Notes: generated by a model not told the origin, from the sequence alone. Counted from the stretch's first letter, positions 1-5,890 are shown. The stretch: 7,880 nt of DNA from Pseudomonadota bacterium (GCA_015222795.1 JADFVY010000575.1:1-7880); one strand, 5' to 3'. Made by a program: numbers and translations.

Positions 1-74
1 CCAGAAGACACAGACTGTAGCTTAAATCGCCGCCAAATCTGTCCCATGATCGGGGAGTAGCTCATACATGTGGT

Positions 75-209
75 CTGAGAGTTTGTGAATGTATCGGTAT
101 CGGCTGGTATTGCGCCGGCTGACGCCGGCTCCGAATCTGCGAAAACAGATAGTGTCACAAGCTCTGAGGAGGTTGCGAAGCAACCGTCTCGAAGGACGAG
201 GCCGCGCCG
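75..209. repeat. Structured intergenic repeat, copy A
   Basis: The right part (155-209) nearly matches 469-521. It starts with TCACAAGCTCTGAGGAGG, continues with a variable hairpin (GGTTGC-GAA-GCAACC, perfect six-base-pair arms at about 171-185), and ends with an identical 26-base block beginning CCGTCTCGAAGG. GAG before the hairpin can also pair with CTC after it, across a small internal loop. An imperfect inverted partner of the first block lies at 75-88 (CTGAGAGTTTGTGA, 12 of 14 positions complementary). Between the two arms are 66 bases that contain a small hairpin, ATCTG/CAGAT at 135-150. I recall similar CTGAGGAG...CGTCTCGAAGGA elements scattered between genes in alphaproteobacteria, but cannot check this here. 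The left boundary is uncertain. Confidence 0.7.
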
Positions 210-331
210 GCAAGTTACAGGTGCCACCCCCTGGCGTCGGAATTCGCATAACGACCCCATGCAAAGACGTTTTCCGCGGTTTTTTGGCCCCATCGAATCG
301 GAAAACGAGCCGGATTCCGATTTAATCCGGG

Positions 332-350
332 CATATGATATGTATACATA
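332..350. promoter_or_regulatory. Overlapping AT-rich palindromes
   Basis: CATAT-G-ATATG (332-342) overlaps the perfect 12-base palindrome TATGTATACATA (339-350). They sit in an AT-rich island about 60 bases long between the two repeat copies. Palindromes of this kind are typical of dimeric repressor sites, and nearby TATAAT-like sequences (365-386) could serve as promoter elements. No gene in the window is positioned to be driven from here, so any target would lie left of the window or be an unannotated RNA. The function is inferred only. Confidence 0.35.
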
Positions 351-444
351 ATAACGATTCGGAAATATAATAAGTAAGCATAATATCGTTGATCCGCGCA
401 CCGGCGGCGGCGGGCCGCGCGAAATCGCCGGCCAGCGGCCCCAT

Positions 445-521
445 CCTCAGAGCTTGTGACTCATGGATTCACAAGCTCTGAGGAGGTGCGTAACGCCGTC
501 TCGAAGGACGAGGCCGCGCCG
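445..521. repeat. Structured intergenic repeat, copy B
   Basis: This copy begins with a perfect 15-base-pair inverted repeat: CCTCAGAGCTTGTGA at 445-459 and its exact complement at 469-483, with a nine-base loop. One more pair (444 with 484) extends it. The right arm runs into the segment shared with copy A: the same 18-base start, then GGTGCG-TAA-CGCC in place of copy A's hairpin, then the same 26-base end at 496-521. The hairpin arms differ between copies while both flanks are identical. Copy B is two bases shorter, which fits a small deletion in its 3' hairpin arm. There is no T-run on either strand, so it is unlikely to be an ordinary terminator. Confidence 0.75.
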
Positions 522-570
522 TTGTCTCACGCGGGAATCAATGTAAACCAGATCGGATTCCGCCCTGGCC

Positions 571-1602
571 TTACTCCCGCTCGCCCAACCAGTCGCGGCG
601 CCAGACCGTCCATTCGGCTTCGTCGGTGGTCCAGCCGGCATAGACCGCGGCGCCGAAATTCGGACCGGCCGGTCTGTCGCCGAATGACAGGCCCAAGCCG
701 ATGCCGCGCAATCCCGAAGTCATATTTTCGGCCGCCGGATGAAAACCGAAATGTTCATCCTCGTAGGTCGGCACGCCCATGAACAGCGTCGTATCCGGCC
801 CGACGATATCGCGAAGTCGCCAGGTCTCCCAGGCCACGATCGTCCCGTAGAGCCAGTCGAAGGGCATGGCGGTGTCGTACATCATGACGGCGACCTGGTC
901 GGTGCGCGCCGCCACCTCGCGGAAATAGGGCGCGCGCCACAGGCCGGCCTGACGGACAAGCAGCCGGGCCACATATTCCGCGCCGGGAACAGGCGACAAT
1001 TCGTCGGTCGCCATCGACAGCAGCTTGCCGCGTGCCCGCGTCACCGGCGCGGTCGCATCCAACAGCGCCAGAAGATCGGGGTCGCCGGAATAGATCGGCT
1101 CGATATTGTAGTGGATGCCGTCAAAGCCGAGTTCGATGAGATCGCCCACCGCCTGCACGATGTTGGTGCGCGTGCCGGTATCGGAAATATCCAGCGGCCC
1201 GCCGCCCCGGCGTTCCACCTGGCCGACCCATGCATGCAGCCGGATCATGGGCGTGCGCTGGCGCATGGCGGCGATCAGGGCGCGGGCGTTCGGGTATTTT
1301 TCCGGCGGGATCAGGCCCTCGCCGGTCAGCGGCCCGGCATGGAAATAAACATCGGTGACGCGATGGCGCGCCAGCAACTCGGCATATTCATCATAGACTT
1401 CCTCGGAGTGGTTTTCGCCAACCCATTTATGCGCCGCCCAAACGGCGTTCGGCGTATCCGGCCCGGCGGCCGAGACCGGCGCGTAACGATAGAGCAGCCA
1501 GGCGCCGGCCAGCAGCAGCATCGAAGCCACGACCAGGCCGGCGCCAAGGATCAGGAAAATCCGGACAACCCGTCCTTGAAACAGCCGTGAAAATTTTCCC
1601 AT
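571..1602 (-). CDS. Membrane-anchored GH18-like TIM-barrel protein
   Basis: A 343-residue protein of unknown exact function. Residues 1-12 are basic and residues 13-38 form one hydrophobic segment (IFLILGAGLVVASMLLLAG is its core), so it is probably an uncleaved signal anchor with the rest in the periplasm. The remainder looks like a GH18-type (chitinase-like) TIM barrel. GFDGIHYNIEP (159-169) matches the strand-4 pattern DGxDxDxE with D161 and the presumed acid E168 kept, but the two middle aspartates replaced by H164 and N166. VMMYDT (239-244) resembles the later MxYD motif of that family. The chosen start is at 1602, where the basic stretch and anchor begin, with AAAGGGGG upstream. An in-frame ATG at 1623 is possible and ATGs further upstream are unlikely. 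Substrate and activity are unknown; it could be a catalytically altered or sugar-binding relative. It lies alone downstream of the ilvE terminator. Confidence 0.7.
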   Translation of the reverse strand: MGKFSRLFQGRVVRIFLILGAGLVVASMLLLAGAWLLYRYAPVSAAGPDTPNAVWAAHKWVGENHSEEVYDEYAELLARHRVTDVYFHAGPLTGEGLIPPEKYPNARALIAAMRQRTPMIRLHAWVGQVERRGGGPLDISDTGTRTNIVQAVGDLIELGFDGIHYNIEPIYSGDPDLLALLDATAPVTRARGKLLSMATDELSPVPGAEYVARLLVRQAGLWRAPYFREVAARTDQVAVMMYDTAMPFDWLYGTIVAWETWRLRDIVGPDTTLFMGVPTYEDEHFGFHPAAENMTSGLRGIGLGLSFGDRPAGPNFGAAVYAGWTTDEAEWTVWRRDWLGERE

Positions 1603-1692
1603 CCTTATGCCCCCTTTCGGCATGGCGATAATCCTGCATGCCAATATTGCCGGCGGCGGGGCGAATTCGGGCAGTGATGTGACTTTCACGCG

Positions 1693-1722
1693 AAGAAAAG
1701 GCCGGGGTGAAAATCCCGGCCT
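1693..1722 (-). terminator. Intrinsic terminator after ilvE
   Basis: On the minus strand, eight perfect base pairs (AGGCCGGG with CCCGGCCT, arms at 1715-1722 and 1699-1706) enclose an eight-base loop and are followed by TTTTCTT. It lies 26 bases beyond the ilvE stop codon and separates ilvE from the GH18-like gene, which must therefore have its own promoter or depend on read-through. Confidence 0.88.
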
Positions 1723-1747
1723 CTCCAATTCCGTTTTTCGCCGCGGA

Positions 1748-2647
1748 TCACGTCGCGTTCAGGGTCACCGGCGCCTCGCGACGCACCTCGACGTCGTACT
1801 CTTCCATCAGCGTTTTGGTGATTTCGCCCGGCGTGAACTTGTACTCGCCGATCTCGCTGACCGGCGTGACCTCGACCGCCGTGCCGGTCAGGAATACCTC
1901 GCTGGCCTGGGCCAGTTCCTCGGGCATGATGACGCGCTCGACAACCTCGATCTGGCGGGCCTTGGCCAGCGCGATCGTGGTTCGCCTTGTGATGCCGTCC
2001 AGGAAACAATCCGGCGTCGGCGTGTGCAGCTTGCCGTCGATATTCATGAAGATATTGGCGCCCGTCGCCTCGGCAATCTGGCCGCGCCAGTCCATCATCA
2101 GCGCGTCGTTATAGCCGTCGCGCTCGGCCTTATGCTTGGCCAGGGTGCAGATCATGTAGAGGCCCGCCGCCTTGGACTTGCAGGGGATCGTCCGCGGATC
2201 CGGCCGGCGCCAGTCCGACCACTGCATGCGGATGCCTTTCATGCGGGCCTCCGGCGCGAAATAGGCCGGCCATTCCCAGGCGGCGATCGCCAGATGAATC
2301 TTTGTGTTCTGGGCCGATACGCCCATCATTTCCGACCCGCGCCAGGCGATCGGCCGGACATAGGCGTCCTTGAAGCCCTGTGCCGCGACCACGGCGTTGC
2401 ACGCTTCGTCGATCTGCTCCGTGGTCCAGGGAATCTGCATATCGAGCTGGCGCGCCGATTCGTGCAGGCGCTCGGTATGTTCGGTCAGCTTGAAGATGCG
2501 GCCGTCATAGACGCGCTCGCCCTCGAATACCGACGAGGCATAATGCAGGGCGTGGCTGAGAATATGCAGGTTCGCATCTTTCCAGTCGATCAGTTCGCCA
2601 TCGAACCAGATGGAACCCGGGCGGTCGTCGAAGGGCATCATGGACAT
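1748..2647 (-). CDS. ilvE: Branched-chain amino acid aminotransferase
   Basis: A cytosolic PLP-dependent fold-type IV transaminase (EC 2.6.1.42) that carries out the last step of valine, leucine and isoleucine synthesis and the first step of their breakdown, with glutamate/2-oxoglutarate as partner. At 299 residues it has normal family length. The PLP lysine is probably K159 in SKAAGLY, which lines up with the AKAGGNY motif of E. coli IlvE. EATGANIF (193-200) and GTAVEVTP (255-262) are the other conserved cofactor and substrate loops. The N-terminal PFDDRPGSIWFDGE is typical of the alphaproteobacterial form. The first ATG is chosen because TTGAGGT lies about seven bases before it; the methionines at residues 3 and 4 have no better site. 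It is divergent from the MarR gene and ends in an intrinsic terminator. Confidence 0.95.
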   Translation of the reverse strand: MSMMPFDDRPGSIWFDGELIDWKDANLHILSHALHYASSVFEGERVYDGRIFKLTEHTERLHESARQLDMQIPWTTEQIDEACNAVVAAQGFKDAYVRPIAWRGSEMMGVSAQNTKIHLAIAAWEWPAYFAPEARMKGIRMQWSDWRRPDPRTIPCKSKAAGLYMICTLAKHKAERDGYNDALMMDWRGQIAEATGANIFMNIDGKLHTPTPDCFLDGITRRTTIALAKARQIEVVERVIMPEELAQASEVFLTGTAVEVTPVSEIGEYKFTPGEITKTLMEEYDVEVRREAPVTLNAT

Positions 2648-2796
2648 ATCGTAACCTCAATAGCTGTAATATAGTTGTTGCGCGAAAGTCGTTCCCTCGA
2701 CATCAACGAACATATCCGTCGGAAAATCAGCATGGATTGTTCATTTATGTCGTTTAACCTTGCATCCTGATACCATTGCGTGGAATATAAGTCAAC
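2648..2796. promoter_or_regulatory. Divergent ilvE / marR promoter region
   Basis: This 149-base spacer lies between two divergent genes and is AT-richer than the flanking coding DNA. For ilvE, a TATATT (-10-like, minus strand, 2668-2673) precedes the start, but I find no good -35. For the MarR gene, TATAAG at 2786-2791 ends five bases before the ATG, with a poor -35 (TTGCAT at 2760-2765 is 20 bases upstream). I see no strong shared palindrome, so cross-regulation of ilvE by the MarR protein is possible but not shown. Confidence 0.45.
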
Positions 2797-3321
2797 ATGG
2801 CTGACATAAAATCTCCGCCGCATGGCGCGGCAAAGCTTTCCGCCAATCCGCTGTTTCTCCGCGATGAGGAATTACGCCAGGCAATCGAGATGCTGTTCTT
2901 CGCCTATCGAGACTTCACCGGCGTCGCCGATGAAATCCTGGCGAATTACGGATTCGGGCGGGCCCATCACCGGGCGATCTACTTCATTGGCCGCCACCCG
3001 GACATGACGGTCGGCGACCTGCTCGAAATACTCAGGATCACCAAACAGAGCCTCAACAGAGTGCTGGGCCAACTGGTCGACGAAGGTTACGTGTCGCAAC
3101 AGCAGGGCACGCAAGACCGGCGCCAGCGCCTTCTGAAGCTGACCGACAAGGGACGCGCGCTGGAAGAATCGCTATCGGCGGCCCAGCGGTCCCTGATAGC
3201 CGGGGCTTACCGCGAAGTGGGCGCCGAGGCGGTGGATGGCTTCCGCAAGGTTCTGCTGGGCGTTATGGGCAATGAGGAAGACCGTGCGCGTTTTGAACGA
3301 CCCACGCCGCCGCGCCGCTAA
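2797..3321 (+). CDS. petP: MarR-family regulator, PetP-like
   Basis: A 174-residue winged-helix DNA-binding protein that should act as a dimer in the cytoplasm. The DNA-binding part spans about residues 55-118: AHHRAIYFIGRHPDMTVGDL leads into the recognition helix ITKQSLNRVLGQLVDEGYV, and GTQDRRQRLLKLTDKG forms the wing. Helices at 25-50 and 120-157 would form the dimer interface. The wording of the helix and wing, and the location just before an OmpR-type regulator, match what I recall of PetP of Rhodobacter capsulatus, which acts with PetR in expression of cytochrome bc1 (pet) genes; the target here is inferred. The start is fixed by an in-frame TAA at 2788-2790. There is no clear Shine-Dalgarno sequence and a -10-like TATAAG lies just before the ATG, so the mRNA may be leaderless. 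Confidence 0.88.
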   Translation: MADIKSPPHGAAKLSANPLFLRDEELRQAIEMLFFAYRDFTGVADEILANYGFGRAHHRAIYFIGRHPDMTVGDLLEILRITKQSLNRVLGQLVDEGYVSQQQGTQDRRQRLLKLTDKGRALEESLSAAQRSLIAGAYREVGAEAVDGFRKVLLGVMGNEEDRARFERPTPPRR

Positions 3322-3348
3322 CCTTAATATTTAGAGCGGATTCACGCA

Positions 3349-3370
3349 ATTGATCGTGAGCGCGATCAAT
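3349..3370. promoter_or_regulatory. ATTGATCG-N6-CGATCAAT inverted repeat
   Basis: A perfect eight-base-pair inverted repeat with a six-base spacer lies between the MarR gene and the response regulator gene, centred about 58 bases before the expected response regulator transcript start. No T-run follows it, so it is more likely a dimer binding site than a terminator. The upstream MarR protein is the obvious candidate ligand, since MarR proteins bind palindromes of this kind; this is inference. Pausing or termination of the MarR transcript remains possible. Confidence 0.5.
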
Positions 3371-3405
3371 CCCGACCCGCCCTAGGCGAGCGGCTTTCCT
3401 AGTCC

Positions 3406-3411
3406 TATAAT
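3406..3411 (+). promoter_or_regulatory. -10 element of response regulator gene
   Basis: A perfect TATAAT ends five bases before the ATG at 3417, which puts the expected transcript start at or next to the A of the start codon. The -35 region is weak (TAGGCG at 3383-3388 with a 17-base spacer), suggesting an activator or basal expression. The in-frame TAA at 3408-3410 lies inside this element and rules out an earlier start. Confidence 0.6.
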
Positions 3412-3416
3412 CGCGC

Positions 3417-4112
3417 ATGGACGAATTGCAACATATCCTGGTCGTGGACGACGACAACCGCCTTCGCGAGCTGCTGCGCGGTTATCTTAGCCAGAACGGT
3501 TTTGCCGTGACTTCGGCCGGGGATGCCGGCAGCGCCCGGCACCAACTGGAATCCATGGAGTTCGACCTGATCGTGCTGGACGTGATGATGCCCGGCGAAA
3601 CCGGGCTGGAGTTCGCACGCTCGCTTCGTGAAACGAGCAACGACGTGCCGATCCTGATGCTGACCGCCATGGGCGAGTCGTCGGACCGGATCGGCGGGCT
3701 GGAGGCCGGGGCCGACGATTACCTGCCCAAACCGTTCGAACCGCGCGAACTGCTGCTGAGGATTCAGACCATCCTGCGCCGTACCGCCATGCCGGCGCCC
3801 GAGCATGACACGGCGCCCGAATATATCAAACTGGGCAGCCATATCTTCGACCGGGAGCGGGCGATCCTGCTGAACGGCGGGACCGTCGTGCGGCTGACGA
3901 CGGCCGAAGCGAGCCTGTTGTCGGTTCTCTCGGAGATCCCGGGCGAGATCATGAGCCGCGAAACCCTGACGGACCGCTGCATGATCGATGGCGGCGACCG
4001 GGCGATCGACGTCCAGGTTACCCGGTTGCGGCGCAAGATCGAGCCAGACCCCAAAACGCCACGTTACCTGCAGACGGTGCGCGGCCGCGGCTACGTGCTG
4101 CGGCCCGACTAA
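3417..4112 (+). CDS. petR: OmpR-family response regulator, PetR-like
   Basis: A 231-residue two-component response regulator. The receiver domain covers about 5-122: acidic pocket D11-D13, phosphoacceptor D55 in LIVLDVMMPG, T83 in MLTAMGE and K105 in YLPKPFEP, all as expected of an active receiver. The C-terminal winged helix (about 136-229) has the recognition helix RAIDVQVTRLRRKIE (195-209) and the wing hairpin VRGRGYVLRP. It would be phosphorylated by the kinase encoded five bases downstream and bind DNA as a dimer. The gene order MarR then OmpR-type regulator matches petP-petR of Rhodobacter capsulatus as I recall it, so a role in respiratory electron-transport genes is plausible but not shown here; an EnvZ/OmpR-like envelope role is the main alternative. 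The start has no ribosome binding site and an overlapping promoter, so the mRNA looks leaderless. Confidence 0.92.
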   Translation: MDELQHILVVDDDNRLRELLRGYLSQNGFAVTSAGDAGSARHQLESMEFDLIVLDVMMPGETGLEFARSLRETSNDVPILMLTAMGESSDRIGGLEAGADDYLPKPFEPRELLLRIQTILRRTAMPAPEHDTAPEYIKLGSHIFDRERAILLNGGTVVRLTTAEASLLSVLSEIPGEIMSRETLTDRCMIDGGDRAIDVQVTRLRRKIEPDPKTPRYLQTVRGRGYVLRPD

Positions 4113-4117
4113 TATCA

Positions 4118-5440
4118 ATGCTGCTGAACCTGCTGAAAAATAACATTCTGCCGCGCTCGCTATATGGGCGGTCTCTGCTGATCATCATCATGCCGCTGAT
4201 TTTGCTGCAATTGGTATCGGCATGGGTATTTTACGACCGGCATTGGGACACCATCACTAAAAGGCTTTCCACTTCAATCGTCGGTGATATCAGCCAGGTC
4301 GTGGAGCTTTTAGGGGATGATCCCTCGAACGAGTTGCAAAAAGCAGTATTCGATATGGCAGGGCGCAATTTCGGCCTGCAGATGGAATGGCGCGACGGGG
4401 AGCGCCTTCCCGAGGATGTCTCCGAATCAGGGTCGCGGATTGAACATTTCCTTGTAAGCTCGCTGCAGGCTAGGTTCCAGGGTCCGGTGAGAATCGACGA
4501 CTCGTCATACCGGGAGCGGGTCATCGCCGAAATCCAGCTTGAAGGCGCGGTGCTGACCGTCGTTATTCCGGGCAAGCGGCTGTTCAGCATCACGACATAT
4601 ATTTTCATCATGTGGATGGTGGGGACTTCGCTGATCCTGTTCGCCGTTGCCTCAATCTTCATGCGCAATCAGGTACGCCCGATCCAGCGGCTGGCCGAGG
4701 CCGCCGACCAGTTTGGCAAGGGTCGTGAACTGCAGGAGGATTTCAGGCAGGAGGGCGCGCTTGAAGTGCGTCGTGCCGCGGCCGCCTTCAACGTCATGCG
4801 CCAGCGACTGAGGCGCCAGATACGCCAGCGCACCGATATGTTGTCGGGGGTCAGCCACGACCTTAGAACCCCGATCACCCGTATGAAACTGCAACTCGCG
4901 ATGCTGCCCGAGGATTCGGGGGTGGCCGGGCTGAAGGTCGATATCGCCGATATGGAACGGATGATCGAGGGCTATCTGACTTTCGCCCGCGGCGAGGGCG
5001 ACGAGCCCACCCAGCATGTCGATCTGGCGCTGTTGGTCGAGGATATCGTCGCGGTGTGGCGGCGCAACGGGGTAAAGATCGACAGCCATGTGGAAGGAAC
5101 GCTGATGGCATGGCTACGGCCTGACGCCATCAAGCGCGGCATCGAAAACCTGGTGGCCAACGCGTCGCGCTATGGCGGACAGCTATGGGTGCGCGCGGGC
5201 CTGCGCGGCGAGGCGATCGAGATCACAATAGATGACGATGGGCCGGGCATACCGGAATCCCACCGCGAGGATGTCTTCAGGCCGTTCTACAGGCTGGACG
5301 AATCGCGCAATCCGGAAACCGGCGGCACCGGGCTGGGCCTGGCCATCGCGCGCGACCTGCTGCGCAGCCATGGCGGCGATATATTGCTTGAGGACTCGCC
5401 GCATGGCGGCTTGCGGGCCCGTATTCGACTGCCGGTTTAA
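4118..5440 (+). CDS. EnvZ-like sensor histidine kinase
   Basis: A 440-residue inner-membrane sensor kinase, likely partner of the response regulator just upstream. A basic N-terminus precedes TM1 (about 17-38); a periplasmic sensor region follows (39-158), then TM2 (about 159-181), a HAMP linker (about 183-235) and the dimerisation helix with phosphoacceptor H247 in SHDLRTP. The ATP-binding domain is complete: N box ENLVANA (343-349), G1 DDDGPGIP (372-379), F box FRPFYRLD (387-394) and G2 GGTGLGLAI (402-410). All catalytic motifs are intact. It starts five bases after the response regulator stop with no clear Shine-Dalgarno, so translation is probably coupled to the upstream gene. The layout is that of EnvZ; the signal it senses cannot be told from the sequence. 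It converges on csaA with seven bases between the stops. Confidence 0.95.
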   Translation: MLLNLLKNNILPRSLYGRSLLIIIMPLILLQLVSAWVFYDRHWDTITKRLSTSIVGDISQVVELLGDDPSNELQKAVFDMAGRNFGLQMEWRDGERLPEDVSESGSRIEHFLVSSLQARFQGPVRIDDSSYRERVIAEIQLEGAVLTVVIPGKRLFSITTYIFIMWMVGTSLILFAVASIFMRNQVRPIQRLAEAADQFGKGRELQEDFRQEGALEVRRAAAAFNVMRQRLRRQIRQRTDMLSGVSHDLRTPITRMKLQLAMLPEDSGVAGLKVDIADMERMIEGYLTFARGEGDEPTQHVDLALLVEDIVAVWRRNGVKIDSHVEGTLMAWLRPDAIKRGIENLVANASRYGGQLWVRAGLRGEAIEITIDDDGPGIPESHREDVFRPFYRLDESRNPETGGTGLGLAIARDLLRSHGGDILLEDSPHGGLRARIRLPV

Positions 5441-5447
5441 AAATCCC

Positions 5448-5783
5448 TCAATACATCCGCCCGCCGTCGGGAACTTTCTTGTCCGGGGCCAGCAATACGA
5501 CCTCACCATCCTCGTCCGGTATGCCGAGCACCAGGACTTCGGACATGAATTTGCCGATTTGCTTTGGCGGGAAGTTGGTCACGGCGACCACCTGTTTGCC
5601 GACGACCCCCTCGAGGTCGTAATGCCTGGTAATCTGGGCCGAGGTCTTGCGTTCGCCGATTTCCGGCCCGAAATCAACCCACAGCTTGAAGGCCGGCTGG
5701 CGCGCCTCGGGATAGGGCTCCGCGCGGACGACCGTGCCTACCCTGATATCTACCTTCAGGAAATCGTCGAAGGTGATAGGCAT
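5448..5783 (-). CDS. csaA: CsaA-type tRNA-binding OB-fold protein
   Basis: A 111-residue protein of full family length, a single OB-fold related to the C-terminal tRNA-binding domain of methionyl-tRNA synthetase (Trbp111-like). Diagnostic stretches are VDIRVGTVVRAEPYPEARQP (11-30), FKLWVDFG (32-39), TSAQITRHYDLEG (47-59), VAVTNFPPKQIGKFMSEVLV (67-86) and LLAPDKKVPDGG (97-108). CsaA works as a dimer. In Bacillus it has been linked to protein export as a chaperone and it binds tRNA, but its physiological role in alphaproteobacteria is unclear. The start is supported by GGGAGGGG about six bases before the ATG. It is separated from the phasin gene by a strong terminator, so it needs its own promoter in the short space at 5784-5849, where I see no good -10. 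Confidence 0.93.
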   Translation of the reverse strand: MPITFDDFLKVDIRVGTVVRAEPYPEARQPAFKLWVDFGPEIGERKTSAQITRHYDLEGVVGKQVVAVTNFPPKQIGKFMSEVLVLGIPDEDGEVVLLAPDKKVPDGGRMY

Positions 5784-5816
5784 GGATTTCCCCTCCCTGT
5801 TTTCAATCCACGATGC

Positions 5817-5848
5817 CGCGCGACGCTAACACCGGACGCCGTCGCGCG
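5817..5848. repeat. Nine-base inverted repeat upstream of csaA
   Basis: CGCGCGACG at 5817-5825 pairs perfectly with CGTCGCGCG at 5840-5848 across a 14-base spacer. It lies 34-65 bases before the csaA start and immediately beyond the phasin terminator in the direction of transcription. It could be an operator, part of the csaA leader RNA, or a second hairpin backing up the terminator, although no T-run follows it on the minus strand. Confidence 0.5.
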
Positions 5849-5849
5849 C

Positions 5850-5890
5850 AAAAAAGAAAACGGCCGCCCCCGTTTTCACAGGGGCGGCCG
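5850..5890 (-). terminator. Intrinsic terminator after the phasin gene
   Basis: On the minus strand, CGGCCGCCCC (5881-5890) pairs perfectly with GGGGCGGCCG (5861-5870) around a ten-base loop and is followed by TTTTCTTTTTT (5850-5860). It begins 47 bases after the phasin stop codon. Ten GC-rich pairs plus a long T-rich tract predict strong termination, which isolates csaA from phasin transcription. Confidence 0.93.

Larger units (their letters stand above)
1..570. other. Gene-free region with repeats and palindromes
   Basis: No open reading frame here looks like a real protein. The frames that exist are arginine- and proline-rich or run through the repeat elements, and none has a convincing ribosome binding site. 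The region holds two copies of a structured repeat (75-209 and 445-521), an AT-rich patch at about 332-390 in otherwise GC-rich DNA, and several further inverted repeats. These include CGTTTTCCG at 268-276 with CGGAAAACG at 299-307, CCGGATT at 310-316 with AATCCGG at 324-330, and AACGAT at 353-358 with ATCGTT at 385-390. It lies downstream of the GH18-like gene, which ends at 571 on the minus strand. It may also contain the upstream region of a gene beyond the left edge. Confidence 0.7.

Noticed and set aside
1..65. A minus-strand frame starting ATG at 65 and open to the left edge (21 codons, beginning MSYSPIMGQIWRRF).
   Set aside because: It has no ribosome binding site, is too short to recognise, and an overlapping frame ends in this stretch. 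It could be the start of a gene beyond the edge, but the sequence does not show it.
50..120. GGGAGTAGCTCA resembling the start of a tRNA D-arm.
   Set aside because: No GTTCGAATC-like T-arm or matching acceptor stem follows, so no cloverleaf can be formed.
85..351. Plus-strand frame of 88 codons across repeat copy A.
   Set aside because: It is made largely of the repeat element and arginine-rich sequence, with no ribosome binding site. The repeat-derived TSSEEV stretch recurs in another frame at copy B, as expected of translated repeats.
534..561. GGAATC/GATTCC inverted repeat just after the GH18-like gene as its terminator.
   Set aside because: It has six pairs around a 16-base loop and no T-run on the minus strand, so it is too weak to call.
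739..1590. Long plus-strand frame (283 codons) opposite the GH18-like gene.
   Set aside because: Its composition is rich in arginine, histidine and glutamine, typical of an antisense shadow in GC-rich DNA. The minus-strand frame has the signal anchor and family-like motifs.
1607..2674. Long plus-strand frame (355 codons) opposite ilvE.
   Set aside because: It is an antisense shadow of the clear branched-chain aminotransferase on the minus strand.
3405..4118. Minus-strand frame of 237 codons opposite the response regulator.
   Set aside because: It is a shadow frame; the plus strand has every receiver and winged-helix motif in place.
5459..5480. CCCG-CCGT-CGGG hairpin just after the kinase stop as a terminator for the kinase.
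   Set aside because: The stem has only four pairs, lies inside csaA, and no proper T-run follows.
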